Assembly (NCBI GenBank): GCA_022572105.1
Contig: JACZWN010000162.1
Location: 1 to 7,971 of the forward strand
Direction of reading: 5' to 3'
Length of the DNA: 7,971 nt
Source of the DNA: Pseudomonadota bacterium
GTDB taxonomy: Bacteria > Pseudomonadota > Alphaproteobacteria > Kiloniellales > J153
The notes under the pieces were generated by a model that was not told the DNA's origin, searched no databases, and worked only from the letters and a program-made list of their open reading frames with translations. Within the stretch, counting starts at the first letter, position 1; every line of letters begins with the position of its first letter. Of this stretch, positions 1-6,151 are shown in pieces. The position numbers and the translations under genes are program-made.

Positions 1-106
1 CCTTCAAGATCGTTTTGGCCGCTGCCTTGCCCTTGGAAATCACTGACTTGAGGTGTTCGCGCTCATCGCTCAAGAGCTCGACCACATAGATCTTCCGTGA
101 CATCAT
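1..106 (-). CDS. IS630-type transposase, N-terminal fragment (runs off left edge)
   Basis: Reading the minus strand from the ATG at 103-101 (a second ATG lies directly upstream at 106-104) gives an uninterrupted frame to the window edge, beginning MSRKIYVVELLSDEREHL and ending KGKAAAKTILK. That pattern, a short beta-like opening followed by 'L-x-x-x-E-R-x-x-L' and 'GKAAAK', resembles the start of the helix-turn-helix DNA-binding domain of IS630-family (Tc1/mariner-like) transposases, which cut and rejoin DNA at TA dinucleotides. Only about 34 residues are visible, so the DDE catalytic domain, and whether the gene is intact, cannot be judged. No convincing Shine-Dalgarno sequence precedes either ATG. 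The family call rests on pattern memory of a short segment; another helix-turn-helix protein is possible but less likely given the insertion-sequence-like flank. Confidence 0.7.
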   Translation of the reverse strand, partial: MMSRKIYVVELLSDEREHLKSVISKGKAAAKTILK

Positions 107-211
107 GCACCACCGCGTTGGTTGAAATAGGAGGCCATCGAATCATCGATCCGCTACCACTTCAACCTATCGCGCGGAAAACCACTTAAATTAGATGATG
201 CAGACCACTAG
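1..211. mobile_element. Terminal part of an IS630-like insertion sequence; inferred outer end near 208-211
   Basis: The transposase start lies about 100 bases from a CTAG at 208-211. IS630 elements insert at TA, often within CTAG, and usually have short non-coding ends. Base composition changes abruptly at this point: 121-210 is about 46% G+C by count, while 211-300 is about 77%. The motif ACCACT occurs at 156-161, 181-186 and 204-209, the last one running into the CTAG. A 7-bp inverted repeat (GGTTGAA at 120-126, TTCAACC at 161-167) lies inside the segment. I did not identify a known terminal inverted repeat, and the other end is outside the window, so the boundary is an inference. Confidence 0.45.
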
Positions 212-245
212 TCCGGCGCGCAATCCAGCCCCACCGGCCGAGCGC

Positions 246-255
246 GGGGGGGGGG
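246..255. repeat. Homopolymer run of ten G
   Basis: Ten consecutive G residues, the longest single-base run in the window. It lies in the gap before the 84-residue membrane protein gene and directly abuts the candidate -35 box at 256-261. Runs of this length can slip during replication. Whether this one varies in nature cannot be told from one sequence, and homopolymers of this length are also a common place for sequencing error. Confidence 0.9.
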
Positions 256-283
256 TTGGCCGCGGGGTCCGGGCCGTTATGAT
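256..283 (+). promoter_or_regulatory. Candidate sigma70-like promoter for the 84-residue membrane protein gene
   Basis: TTGGCC (256-261; 4 of 6 matches to TTGACA) and TATGAT (278-283; 5 of 6 matches to TATAAT) are separated by 16 bases. Transcription would begin near 290, leaving a leader of about 48 bases before the ATG at 338. The -10 box is good and the -35 box is moderate; in such GC-rich surroundings the TATGAT stands out. Confidence 0.4.
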
Positions 284-337
284 GTTCCGACTCGAGCGGC
301 CCGATCCACCCCCCACCCCGTGATGGAGACCCTGGCC

Positions 338-592
338 ATGCACCGCGCGATCTATTTTCTTATGATTGTCCTCATGGTCCTGTGGACCGCCGTGCTCGCG
401 GCCGACCTGGTGCAGAGCCTGCTCGCCAGCGGGGTCTTCGCCGCGCCGGAGCAATCGACGGTTCAGACCGCCGAAAGCGTCTTTCGAAAGCTTTCGCAGG
501 ATCTCTGGGGCCGGGCGGCCCAGGCGCGCGCGATCGTCTGGGGCCTGCCGATGATCGTCTTCGCCCTGCTCGCGGCGATCACGCAACGATAA
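338..592 (+). CDS. Small two-helix membrane protein, unknown function (84 aa)
   Basis: I do not recognise this protein. Translation from the ATG at 338 gives 84 residues with a hydrophobic helix at about residues 5-22 (IYFLMIVLMVLWTAVLAA), a polar, helix-prone middle at about 37-64 (rich in Q, E, S and R), and a second hydrophobic segment at about 65-82 (AIVWGLPMIVFALLAAIT), ending in QR. This predicts a hairpin in the inner membrane with both ends on the same side. The start at 338 is chosen because GGAG at 325-328 sits 9 bases upstream. Earlier in-frame starts (GTG at 320, ATG at 323) have no ribosome-binding site and add only six residues. The gene is oriented towards the glutamate dehydrogenase but lies 300 bases away, with its own candidate promoter at 256-283, so co-function is not implied. 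The clear hydrophobic pattern and good ribosome-binding site support a real gene, but no family can be named. Confidence 0.65.
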   Translation: MHRAIYFLMIVLMVLWTAVLAADLVQSLLASGVFAAPEQSTVQTAESVFRKLSQDLWGRAAQARAIVWGLPMIVFALLAAITQR

Positions 593-638
593 CCGGCGCC
601 GGCCACGCCCCGGACCGAGGCTTGCCGGCGGCGCCCGG
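593..638. other. GC-rich palindrome and imperfect hairpin just after the stop codon of the small membrane gene
   Basis: A perfect 10-bp palindrome CCGGCGCCGG (593-602) begins immediately after the TAA at 590-592. Its sequence can also pair imperfectly with 624-638 (GCCGGCGGCGCCCGG), with bulges. This could slow or end transcription of the upstream gene, but no T tract follows, so it is not a standard intrinsic terminator. In DNA this rich in G and C, such pairing also arises by chance. Confidence 0.25.
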
Positions 639-786
639 GCATGTCCCCACCGCCGCCGGACCTTCGAGTACGGGCCGGGCGGCATCGCCCCGGTAGCCGA
701 AGCGACGCGGGCGACGGGAGGCTGGGGATGAGGCGGCGAGGGATCCCGGGCGTCGCGGGGCTTGCGCGGCCGCCGCGCCGCTTTCC

Positions 787-892
787 GGCTCGATCGAGCC
801 CTACCCCCTTGCACGTGATATAGGCTATTGGTATTGGCTTTACTGGATATCTTTACGTCCCCATTGCTGCAAGGTTCAGGGGTGCCCAGGCC
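787..892 (+). promoter_or_regulatory. Palindrome and AT-richer leader upstream of glutamate dehydrogenase; promoter probably here
   Basis: The gap at 593-892 is mostly featureless GC-rich DNA until 787-800, a perfect 14-bp palindrome (GGCTCGATCGAGCC). The composition then drops in GC through about 811-875. This leader holds a CACGTG palindrome (812-817) and the tandem TATTGG TATTGG (826-837). A weak promoter reading is TTGCAC (809-814), 17 bases, TATTGG (832-837); neither box is strong, so the exact promoter is undecided. AGGGG at 878-882 lies 10 bases from the start codon at 893 and is the likely ribosome-binding site. The palindrome is positioned where a dimeric regulator of the dehydrogenase could bind, but no specific regulator is indicated. 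Confidence 0.35.
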
Positions 893-3800
893 ATGGCGAT
901 CAAGGCGGACCAGCTCAAGGCCGAGCTCATCGATCGCGTCGCCGGGCGCTTGCGCAAGCGCCTCGAGCCGGCGCGCGCCGAGCCGGCGGAGCGCTTCCTG
1001 CGCCAGTTCTACGCGCATGTGCCGCCGGACGACATCCTCGAGGAGAGCCCGGACAACCTCTACGGCGCCGCGCTCGCCATCTGGAACCACGGACAGAAGC
1101 GGCGGCCCGGCACGTGCAAGATCCGGGTCTACAACCCGCGCACGCAAGAGCAGGGCTGGAAGTCCTCGCACACCATCGTCGAGATCATCAACGACGACAT
1201 GCCGTTCCTCGTCGATTCCGTGACGGCGGAGCTGAACCGGCTGGGCGTCGAGGTCTATCTGGTCATCCACCCGATCATCCAGATCGAGCGTGACGATCGC
1301 GCCGCGCTCGTCGCCCTGCGCGAGACCGGCGATTCCGGCGACGCCGGGGCCGGCGAGTCGTTCATGCACATCCAGATCAGCGAACAACCCACCGAACGCC
1401 ACGAGGACATCCGGCAAGGCCTGGAGATAGTGCTGGCCGACGTGCGCGCCGCGGTCGATGACTGGCCGGAAATGCGCAAGCGCCTGCGCAGGATCGTCGC
1501 GCGGCTGAAAAAATCGCCGCCCCCCTTGCCGGCGGAGGAGATCGCCGAGGGCGTCGCCTTCCTCAAGTGGATGGACGACGACCAATTCACCTATCTCGGC
1601 TACCGGGAGTACAACTTCGAAGGCGAGGGCGAAGCGGCGCTCGCGCGGGTCCTGCCCGAGAGCGGCCTCGGCGTGCTGCGCGACGAGCGGATCTCGGTCT
1701 TCGACGGCCTGCGCAACCTGGGAAGCCTGCCGGCGGACGTGCGCGACTTCGTGAAGCAGCCCGAGTTCCTGCGCTGCACCAAGTCGCACCGCCACGCGAC
1801 GGTGCACCGTCCGGTCCACATGGACACGGTCGCGGTCAAGCGTTTCGACGACAAGGGCCGGGTCACGGGCGAGCGCCTGTTCCTCGGCCTGTTCACCTCG
1901 GCCGCCTATTCGCGCTCGCCGCGCTTCATCCCGCTCCTGCGTCAGAAGATCGAGAACGTCGCCAAGCGGGCCGGCTTCGAGGCGAACAGCCACGACGGCA
2001 AGGCGCTCATGCACATCCTGGAGACCTATCCGCGCGACGAGCTGTTCCAGATCGCCGAGGACGAGTTGCTGGATACCTCGATGGGTATCCTGCACCTGCA
2101 GGAGCGCCAGCGCATCGCGCTGTTCACCCGCCGCGATCCCTTCGAGCGCTTCGTGTCGTGTCTCGTCTACGTGCCGCGCGACCGTTACGACACCGCGCTC
2201 AGGCTCAGGTTCCAGGACATCCTCGCCGCGGCCTATCACGGCTCGGTCGACGCCTACGCCACCTATCTGGGCGATGCCGCGCTCGCGCGCCTGCATCTCA
2301 ACATCAGGACCACGCGCGGCGAGATTCCGGACATCGACCTGGACGAGCTCGAGCGCAAGCTGGTCGAGGCGGGGCGCTCCTGGGCCGACCGCCTGGAGCA
2401 GGCGCTGATCGAGGACCGCGGCGAGGAGCGGGGCCTGCGCCTTCTGCGCCGCTACGCCAAGGCCTTCCCGGCGAGCTATCAGGAGCACTTCAACGCGCAG
2501 GCCGCGGTCTTCGACATCGCCTGCATCGAGGCGGCGCTACGCGACGGCCAGATCGCGATGAACCTGTACCGCCCGATCGAGGCCGGCGAGGACGAGGTGC
2601 GCTTCAAGATCTTCGTCGCCGGCGAGCCGGTACCGCTATCCGACGTCCTGCCCATGCTCGAGGACATGGGAGCCAAGGTGATCAGCGAGATCCCCTACGA
2701 CGTGCGCCCGGCCGAGACCGAGCGGCCGATCTGGATTCACGACTTCGCCATGCGCACCGAGGACGGCCTGGGGATCGATCTCCGACGGGTCAAGGAGGCC
2801 TTCCACGAGACCTTCGCCTATGTCTGGCACGCCGAGATGGAGAGCGACGGCTTCAACAAGCTGGTCCTGCGCGCCGGCCTGCGCGCGCGCGAGGTTCAGA
2901 TCCTGAGGGCCTACTGCAAATACCTGCTCCAGGCGCGCATCCCCTTCAGCCAGGAGTACATGCAACAGACGCTGGCCCGCAACCCGCGCATCGCCCGGCG
3001 CCTGGTCGATCTGTTCCTGGCGCGCTTCGCCCCCGAAGGGTCGGACGCCGCCGTTGCGCAAGAGCGGGCCCAAGGGCTCGTGGCCGAGATCGAGGAAGCC
3101 CTCGAGGAGGTCGCCAACCTGGACGAGGACCGGATCATCCGGCGCTTCCTGAACTGCATCGAATCGACGCTCAGGACCAACTTCATGCAGCAGGGCGCCG
3201 ACGGCGGCCCGAAGCCGTACCTCTCCATCAAGCTCGATTCCCGCAACCTCGACGAACTGCCGTTGCCGCGCCCGTTCCGCGAGATCTTCGTCTACAGCCC
3301 GCGCGTCGAGGGCGTGCATCTGCGCTTCGGCATGGTCGCGCGCGGGGGCTTGCGCTGGTCGGACCGGCGCGAGGATTTCCGCACCGAGATCCTCGGCCTG
3401 GCGAAGGCGCAGCAGGTCAAGAACGCGGTCATCGTGCCGGTCGGCTCGAAGGGCGGCTTCGTGGTCAAGCGTCCGCCGCCGCCCGAGGCCGGGCGCCAAG
3501 CGTTCCTGGACGAAGGCATCGCCTGCTACAAGACGCTCATCTCGGGCCTGCTCGACCTGACCGACAACCTGCAGGGCGAGGAGGTGGTTCCGCCGGCGGC
3601 GGTGATCCGCCGGGACGGCGACGATCCCTATCTGGTGGTCGCGGCCGACAAGGGCACGGCGACCTTCTCCGACATCGCCAACCAGGTCTCGGAGAGCTAC
3701 GGCTTCTGGCTCGACGACGCCTTCGCCTCGGGCGGCTCGGCCGGCTACGACCACAAGGAGATGGGCATCACCGCGCGCGGCGTCTGGGAGTCGGTCAAGC

Positions 3801-5740
3801 GCCACTTCCGGGAGGTCGGCAAGGACATCCAGTCCGAGGACTTCACCGTACTGGGCGTCGGCGACATGTCGGGCGATGTCTTCGGCAACGCCATGCTGCT
3901 GTCCAAGCACATCAAATTGATCGGCGCGTTCAATCACCTGCACATCTTCGTCGATCCCGATCCCAATCCCAAGAAGAGCTGGGCCGAGCGCAAGCGCCTG
4001 TTCGAGCTGCCACGCTCGGCGTGGAGCGATTACGGCAAGAAACTGATCTCCACGGGCGGCGGCATCTTCGACCGCAAGGCCAAGTCGATCGGCGTCTCGG
4101 CGCAGATGAAAAAGCTGTTCGACTTGACCGAGGATCGGGTCACGCCGAACGCGCTGATCGCCGCGATGCTGAAGGCCGAGGTGGACATGCTCTGGTTCGG
4201 TGGCATCGGCACCTACGTCAAATCGAGCGACGAGAGCCACCTGGACGCGGGCGACCGCGCCAACGACGCGCTGCGCGTGGATGCCGAGGCGCTGCGCTGC
4301 CAGGTTGTCGGCGAGGGGGCGAACCTCGGCATGACCCAGCTCGCGCGCATCGAATTCGCCTGGAACGGCGGCCGCTTGAACACCGATTCCATCGACAACT
4401 CGGCCGGCGTCGATTGCTCGGACCACGAGGTCAACATCAAGATTCTCCTGAACGATGTCGAGGCCGCGGGCGACATGACCCGCAAGCAGCGCAACGAGCT
4501 TTTGGAGAGCATGACCGACGAGGTCGCCGAGCTGGTGTTGCGCGACAACTACCTGCAGACCCAGTCGATCACGGTGTCGCACACCCTCGGCGCGCATCTC
4601 TTGGACCGCATGGCGCGCTACATGCGCGCGCTGGAAAAGGCCGGACATCTGGACCGCGCGATCGAGTTCCTGCCCGACGACGAGACCGTCGCCGAGCGCT
4701 TAGCCAAGGGCATGGGCATGACCCGGCCGGAGCTTTCGGTGCTCACGTCCTATGCCAAGATCACGCTCTACGAAGAGCTGCTGGCCTCCGACCTTCCGGA
4801 CGATCCCTACATGGGCCAGGAACTGCTGCGTTATTTCCCGCGGCCGCTGCGGGACGGCTACGCCGAGCAGATCAGGCGCCATCGCCTGCATCGGGAAATC
4901 ATCGCCACGGTGGTGACCAACGAGCTGGTCAACCGGGTCGGGGTCACCTTCGTCCACGAGGTCAAGGAAAATAGCGGCATGACCTCGGCCGATATCGCGC
5001 GCGCCTACACCATCAACCGCGAGATCTTCGCCATGGACGATCTCTTCGCCCGGATCGAGGCGCTCGACAACCAGGCGCCGGCGGCGCTGCAGGCGGCGAT
5101 GCTGATCGAGTGCGGCCGCCTGATCGATCGTGGCACGGCCTGGTTCCTGCGCCTGGGACCGCTTCCGCTCGACGTCCGGGCCCAGGTCGAGGCCTACGGC
5201 GCAGACGTGGCGAGCTTGACCGAAAACCTTCAGGACCTGCTTGCGGAGGCGGACCGCAAGCTGCTCGGCGAGCACACGGCCGCCTACCGCGAGCAGGGCA
5301 CTCCGGAGGCGCTGGCCCTCGCCGTGGCCAAACTCGCGTTCCTGGTGCCGGCCTGCGACATCGTGCGCATCGCCCGGGTGGCCGGGCTCGATGCCCTGGA
5401 GGTCGGCCGCGCCTACTTCGCGATCGGCGCCCGCTTCGGCTTCGATTGGCTGCGCCGCGCGGCCGGGCACCTGCCGAGCGACGGCGCCTGGGACAAGCTC
5501 GCGGTCACCGCCATCGTCGACGACCTCTACGGCAATCAGTGCGAGCTGACCTCGCGCGTGGTGACCGGGCTGAAAGACCTGAGCGCCGGCGACGGCGCGA
5601 TCGACAACTGGGCCGAACCGCGCCGGCCGCTGGTTGTGCGTTCCAAGCAGCTGCTCGCCGAGCTGCAGTCCTCCGGCACGCCGGATCTGGCCATGCTCGC
5701 GGTCGCCAACCGGCAGCTGCGATCGATGGTCAGCGATTAG
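893..5740 (+). CDS. gdhB: Large NAD-dependent glutamate dehydrogenase (1615 aa)
   Basis: Catalyses NAD+-dependent oxidative deamination of L-glutamate to 2-oxoglutarate and ammonium in the cytoplasm. Its length fits the roughly 1600-residue bacterial large GDH family (Pfam Bac_GDH), called gdhB in Pseudomonas and gdhZ in Caulobacter. The N-terminal half carries ACT-like regulatory modules: INDDMPFLVDSV (about 99-110), a second around 404-450, and a third around 555-605. The catalytic core follows: GGLRWSDRREDFR (818-830), then K843 and PVGSKGG (849-855, K853), the likely counterparts of the substrate-binding and catalytic lysines of small GDHs; DKGT (D919, likely catalytic aspartate); the Rossmann-type GVGDMSGDVFG (988-998); VVGEGANLG (1138-1146); and DNSAGVDCSDHEVN (1168-1181). 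A helical C-terminal domain fills about 1200-1615. The start is secure: an in-frame TAG at 821-823 is followed by no other ATG, GTG or TTG, and AGGGG lies 10 bases upstream. No frameshift or missing key residue is visible. Family members are often allosterically controlled through the N-terminal region, but which effector applies here cannot be read. Confidence 0.97.
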   Translation: MAIKADQLKAELIDRVAGRLRKRLEPARAEPAERFLRQFYAHVPPDDILEESPDNLYGAALAIWNHGQKRRPGTCKIRVYNPRTQEQGWKSSHTIVEIINDDMPFLVDSVTAELNRLGVEVYLVIHPIIQIERDDRAALVALRETGDSGDAGAGESFMHIQISEQPTERHEDIRQGLEIVLADVRAAVDDWPEMRKRLRRIVARLKKSPPPLPAEEIAEGVAFLKWMDDDQFTYLGYREYNFEGEGEAALARVLPESGLGVLRDERISVFDGLRNLGSLPADVRDFVKQPEFLRCTKSHRHATVHRPVHMDTVAVKRFDDKGRVTGERLFLGLFTSAAYSRSPRFIPLLRQKIENVAKRAGFEANSHDGKALMHILETYPRDELFQIAEDELLDTSMGILHLQERQRIALFTRRDPFERFVSCLVYVPRDRYDTALRLRFQDILAAAYHGSVDAYATYLGDAALARLHLNIRTTRGEIPDIDLDELERKLVEAGRSWADRLEQALIEDRGEERGLRLLRRYAKAFPASYQEHFNAQAAVFDIACIEAALRDGQIAMNLYRPIEAGEDEVRFKIFVAGEPVPLSDVLPMLEDMGAKVISEIPYDVRPAETERPIWIHDFAMRTEDGLGIDLRRVKEAFHETFAYVWHAEMESDGFNKLVLRAGLRAREVQILRAYCKYLLQARIPFSQEYMQQTLARNPRIARRLVDLFLARFAPEGSDAAVAQERAQGLVAEIEEALEEVANLDEDRIIRRFLNCIESTLRTNFMQQGADGGPKPYLSIKLDSRNLDELPLPRPFREIFVYSPRVEGVHLRFGMVARGGLRWSDRREDFRTEILGLAKAQQVKNAVIVPVGSKGGFVVKRPPPPEAGRQAFLDEGIACYKTLISGLLDLTDNLQGEEVVPPAAVIRRDGDDPYLVVAADKGTATFSDIANQVSESYGFWLDDAFASGGSAGYDHKEMGITARGVWESVKRHFREVGKDIQSEDFTVLGVGDMSGDVFGNAMLLSKHIKLIGAFNHLHIFVDPDPNPKKSWAERKRLFELPRSAWSDYGKKLISTGGGIFDRKAKSIGVSAQMKKLFDLTEDRVTPNALIAAMLKAEVDMLWFGGIGTYVKSSDESHLDAGDRANDALRVDAEALRCQVVGEGANLGMTQLARIEFAWNGGRLNTDSIDNSAGVDCSDHEVNIKILLNDVEAAGDMTRKQRNELLESMTDEVAELVLRDNYLQTQSITVSHTLGAHLLDRMARYMRALEKAGHLDRAIEFLPDDETVAERLAKGMGMTRPELSVLTSYAKITLYEELLASDLPDDPYMGQELLRYFPRPLRDGYAEQIRRHRLHREIIATVVTNELVNRVGVTFVHEVKENSGMTSADIARAYTINREIFAMDDLFARIEALDNQAPAALQAAMLIECGRLIDRGTAWFLRLGPLPLDVRAQVEAYGADVASLTENLQDLLAEADRKLLGEHTAAYREQGTPEALALAVAKLAFLVPACDIVRIARVAGLDALEVGRAYFAIGARFGFDWLRRAAGHLPSDGAWDKLAVTAIVDDLYGNQCELTSRVVTGLKDLSAGDGAIDNWAEPRRPLVVRSKQLLAELQSSGTPDLAMLAVANRQLRSMVSD

Positions 5741-5808
5741 CGCAGGGCCGCGAAGTCGGACATCGCCGCGCCGGCGCTTCGAGGGGCCGGGAGGAGAACG
5801 CGCCGGGT

Positions 5809-5865
5809 CCGGGGCATGCCGCCTTGTTGAGCCGAACGGGTCGCGAACCGGCCGCCATGCTCCGG
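5809..5865 (+). terminator. Inverted repeat downstream of glutamate dehydrogenase (possible transcript-end structure)
   Basis: CCGGGGCATG (5809-5818) pairs with CATGCTCCGG (5856-5865) over 10 positions with one G-T (G-U in RNA) pair, enclosing 37 bases that can fold further (CGG and CCG within 5837-5850). It lies 69 bases after the stop codon. No T tract follows, so it is not a classic intrinsic terminator; it could be a 3'-end stabilising stem or a Rho-associated structure. Confidence 0.3.
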
Positions 5866-5942
5866 GGCGGACAAAATGCCCGGACAGGACGCGGGACGCC
5901 GCCCGTTTAGAGCGCCATACCCGAATTTTCCTAGGTTACCAC

Positions 5943-5975
5943 GCCCTAATAAACTGATAATAGGGCAATAAACCC
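5943..5975 (+). other. Two competing short hairpins in the AT-rich island
   Basis: GCCCTA (5943-5948) pairs perfectly with TAGGGC (5961-5966) across a 12-base loop. The AGGG inside the right arm (5962-5965) can instead pair with CCCT at 5972-5975 across a 6-base loop. The two folds exclude each other. The stems are short (6 and 4 bp), so they are marginal, but this is the only GC-paired structure in an AT-rich stretch. Confidence 0.3.
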
Positions 5976-6022
5976 TGATTTAAGAGGCTGATTGCAACAA
6001 ATTAGACAGGTAACACGTCGGA

Positions 6023-6056
6023 ATGACATGATCTGTAAAGTACGTATATTCACGTA
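6023..6056 (+). promoter_or_regulatory. Candidate sigma70-like promoter with an inverted repeat over the -10 box
   Basis: ATGACA (6023-6028; 5 of 6 to TTGACA) and TATATT (6045-6050; 5 of 6 to TATAAT) are 16 bases apart, the best promoter match in the window. An inverted repeat TACGT (6041-6045), 6 bases, ACGTA (6052-6056) straddles the -10 box, a position where a bound repressor would block polymerase. Transcription would start near 6057, giving a leader of about 95 bases to the ATG at 6152. The surrounding 5941-6060 is 37.5% G+C by count, against a very GC-rich background. Confidence 0.5.
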
Positions 6057-6151
6057 TCATTAGAAGCTCCCGAGTATAACCAGATATGAGAGTTGCGGAC
6101 GCGTTCGCCGGGGCGGCGCCCGGGCGCCGACCAGGCAGAGGGAGACGAGAC

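Larger units (their letters stand above)
5741..6151. other. Non-coding gap after glutamate dehydrogenase: GC-rich half, then AT-rich island
   Basis: The first part (about 5741-5925) is GC-rich like the coding background and holds only the inverted repeat at 5809-5865. From about 5926 to 6085 the composition falls sharply (45 of 120 bases at 5941-6060 are G or C), with stops in all frames on the plus strand. The AT-rich part contains the competing hairpins and the promoter described separately, plus a CCTAGG palindrome near 5930. I see no recognisable gene, RNA or insertion-sequence end in it. Confidence 0.6.

Noticed and set aside
641..823. 60-codon open frame in the gap before glutamate dehydrogenase
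   Set aside because: Its product is rich in R, P and G, with no Shine-Dalgarno sequence and no hydrophobic or domain pattern; chance opening in GC-rich DNA.
593..892. Cell-cycle control sites (CtrA-type TTAA-N7-TTAA, or GANTC methylation sites) expected if regulated like Caulobacter gdhZ
   Set aside because: I scanned this gap and found no TTAA and no GANTC, so no such control is visible here.
191..2488. 765-codon open frame on the minus strand across the left part of the window
   Set aside because: It lies opposite the glutamate dehydrogenase and the small membrane gene. Its translation is low-complexity (R, D, A, L, V) with no domain, as expected for the shadow of a GC-rich gene.
2636..4648. 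670-codon minus-strand open frame
   Set aside because: It is antisense to the catalytic core of the dehydrogenase, has no recognisable domain and no independent start signals.
1567..4974. 1135-codon open frame on the plus strand in another reading frame
   Set aside because: The product is dominated by R, G, A and P with no family motifs and lies wholly inside the dehydrogenase gene; it is a frame shadow.
5110..5957. Plus-strand open frames (266 and 107 codons) extending past the dehydrogenase stop
   Set aside because: Both are arginine-, alanine- and proline-rich frame shadows that run into non-coding DNA, with no ribosome-binding site or motif.
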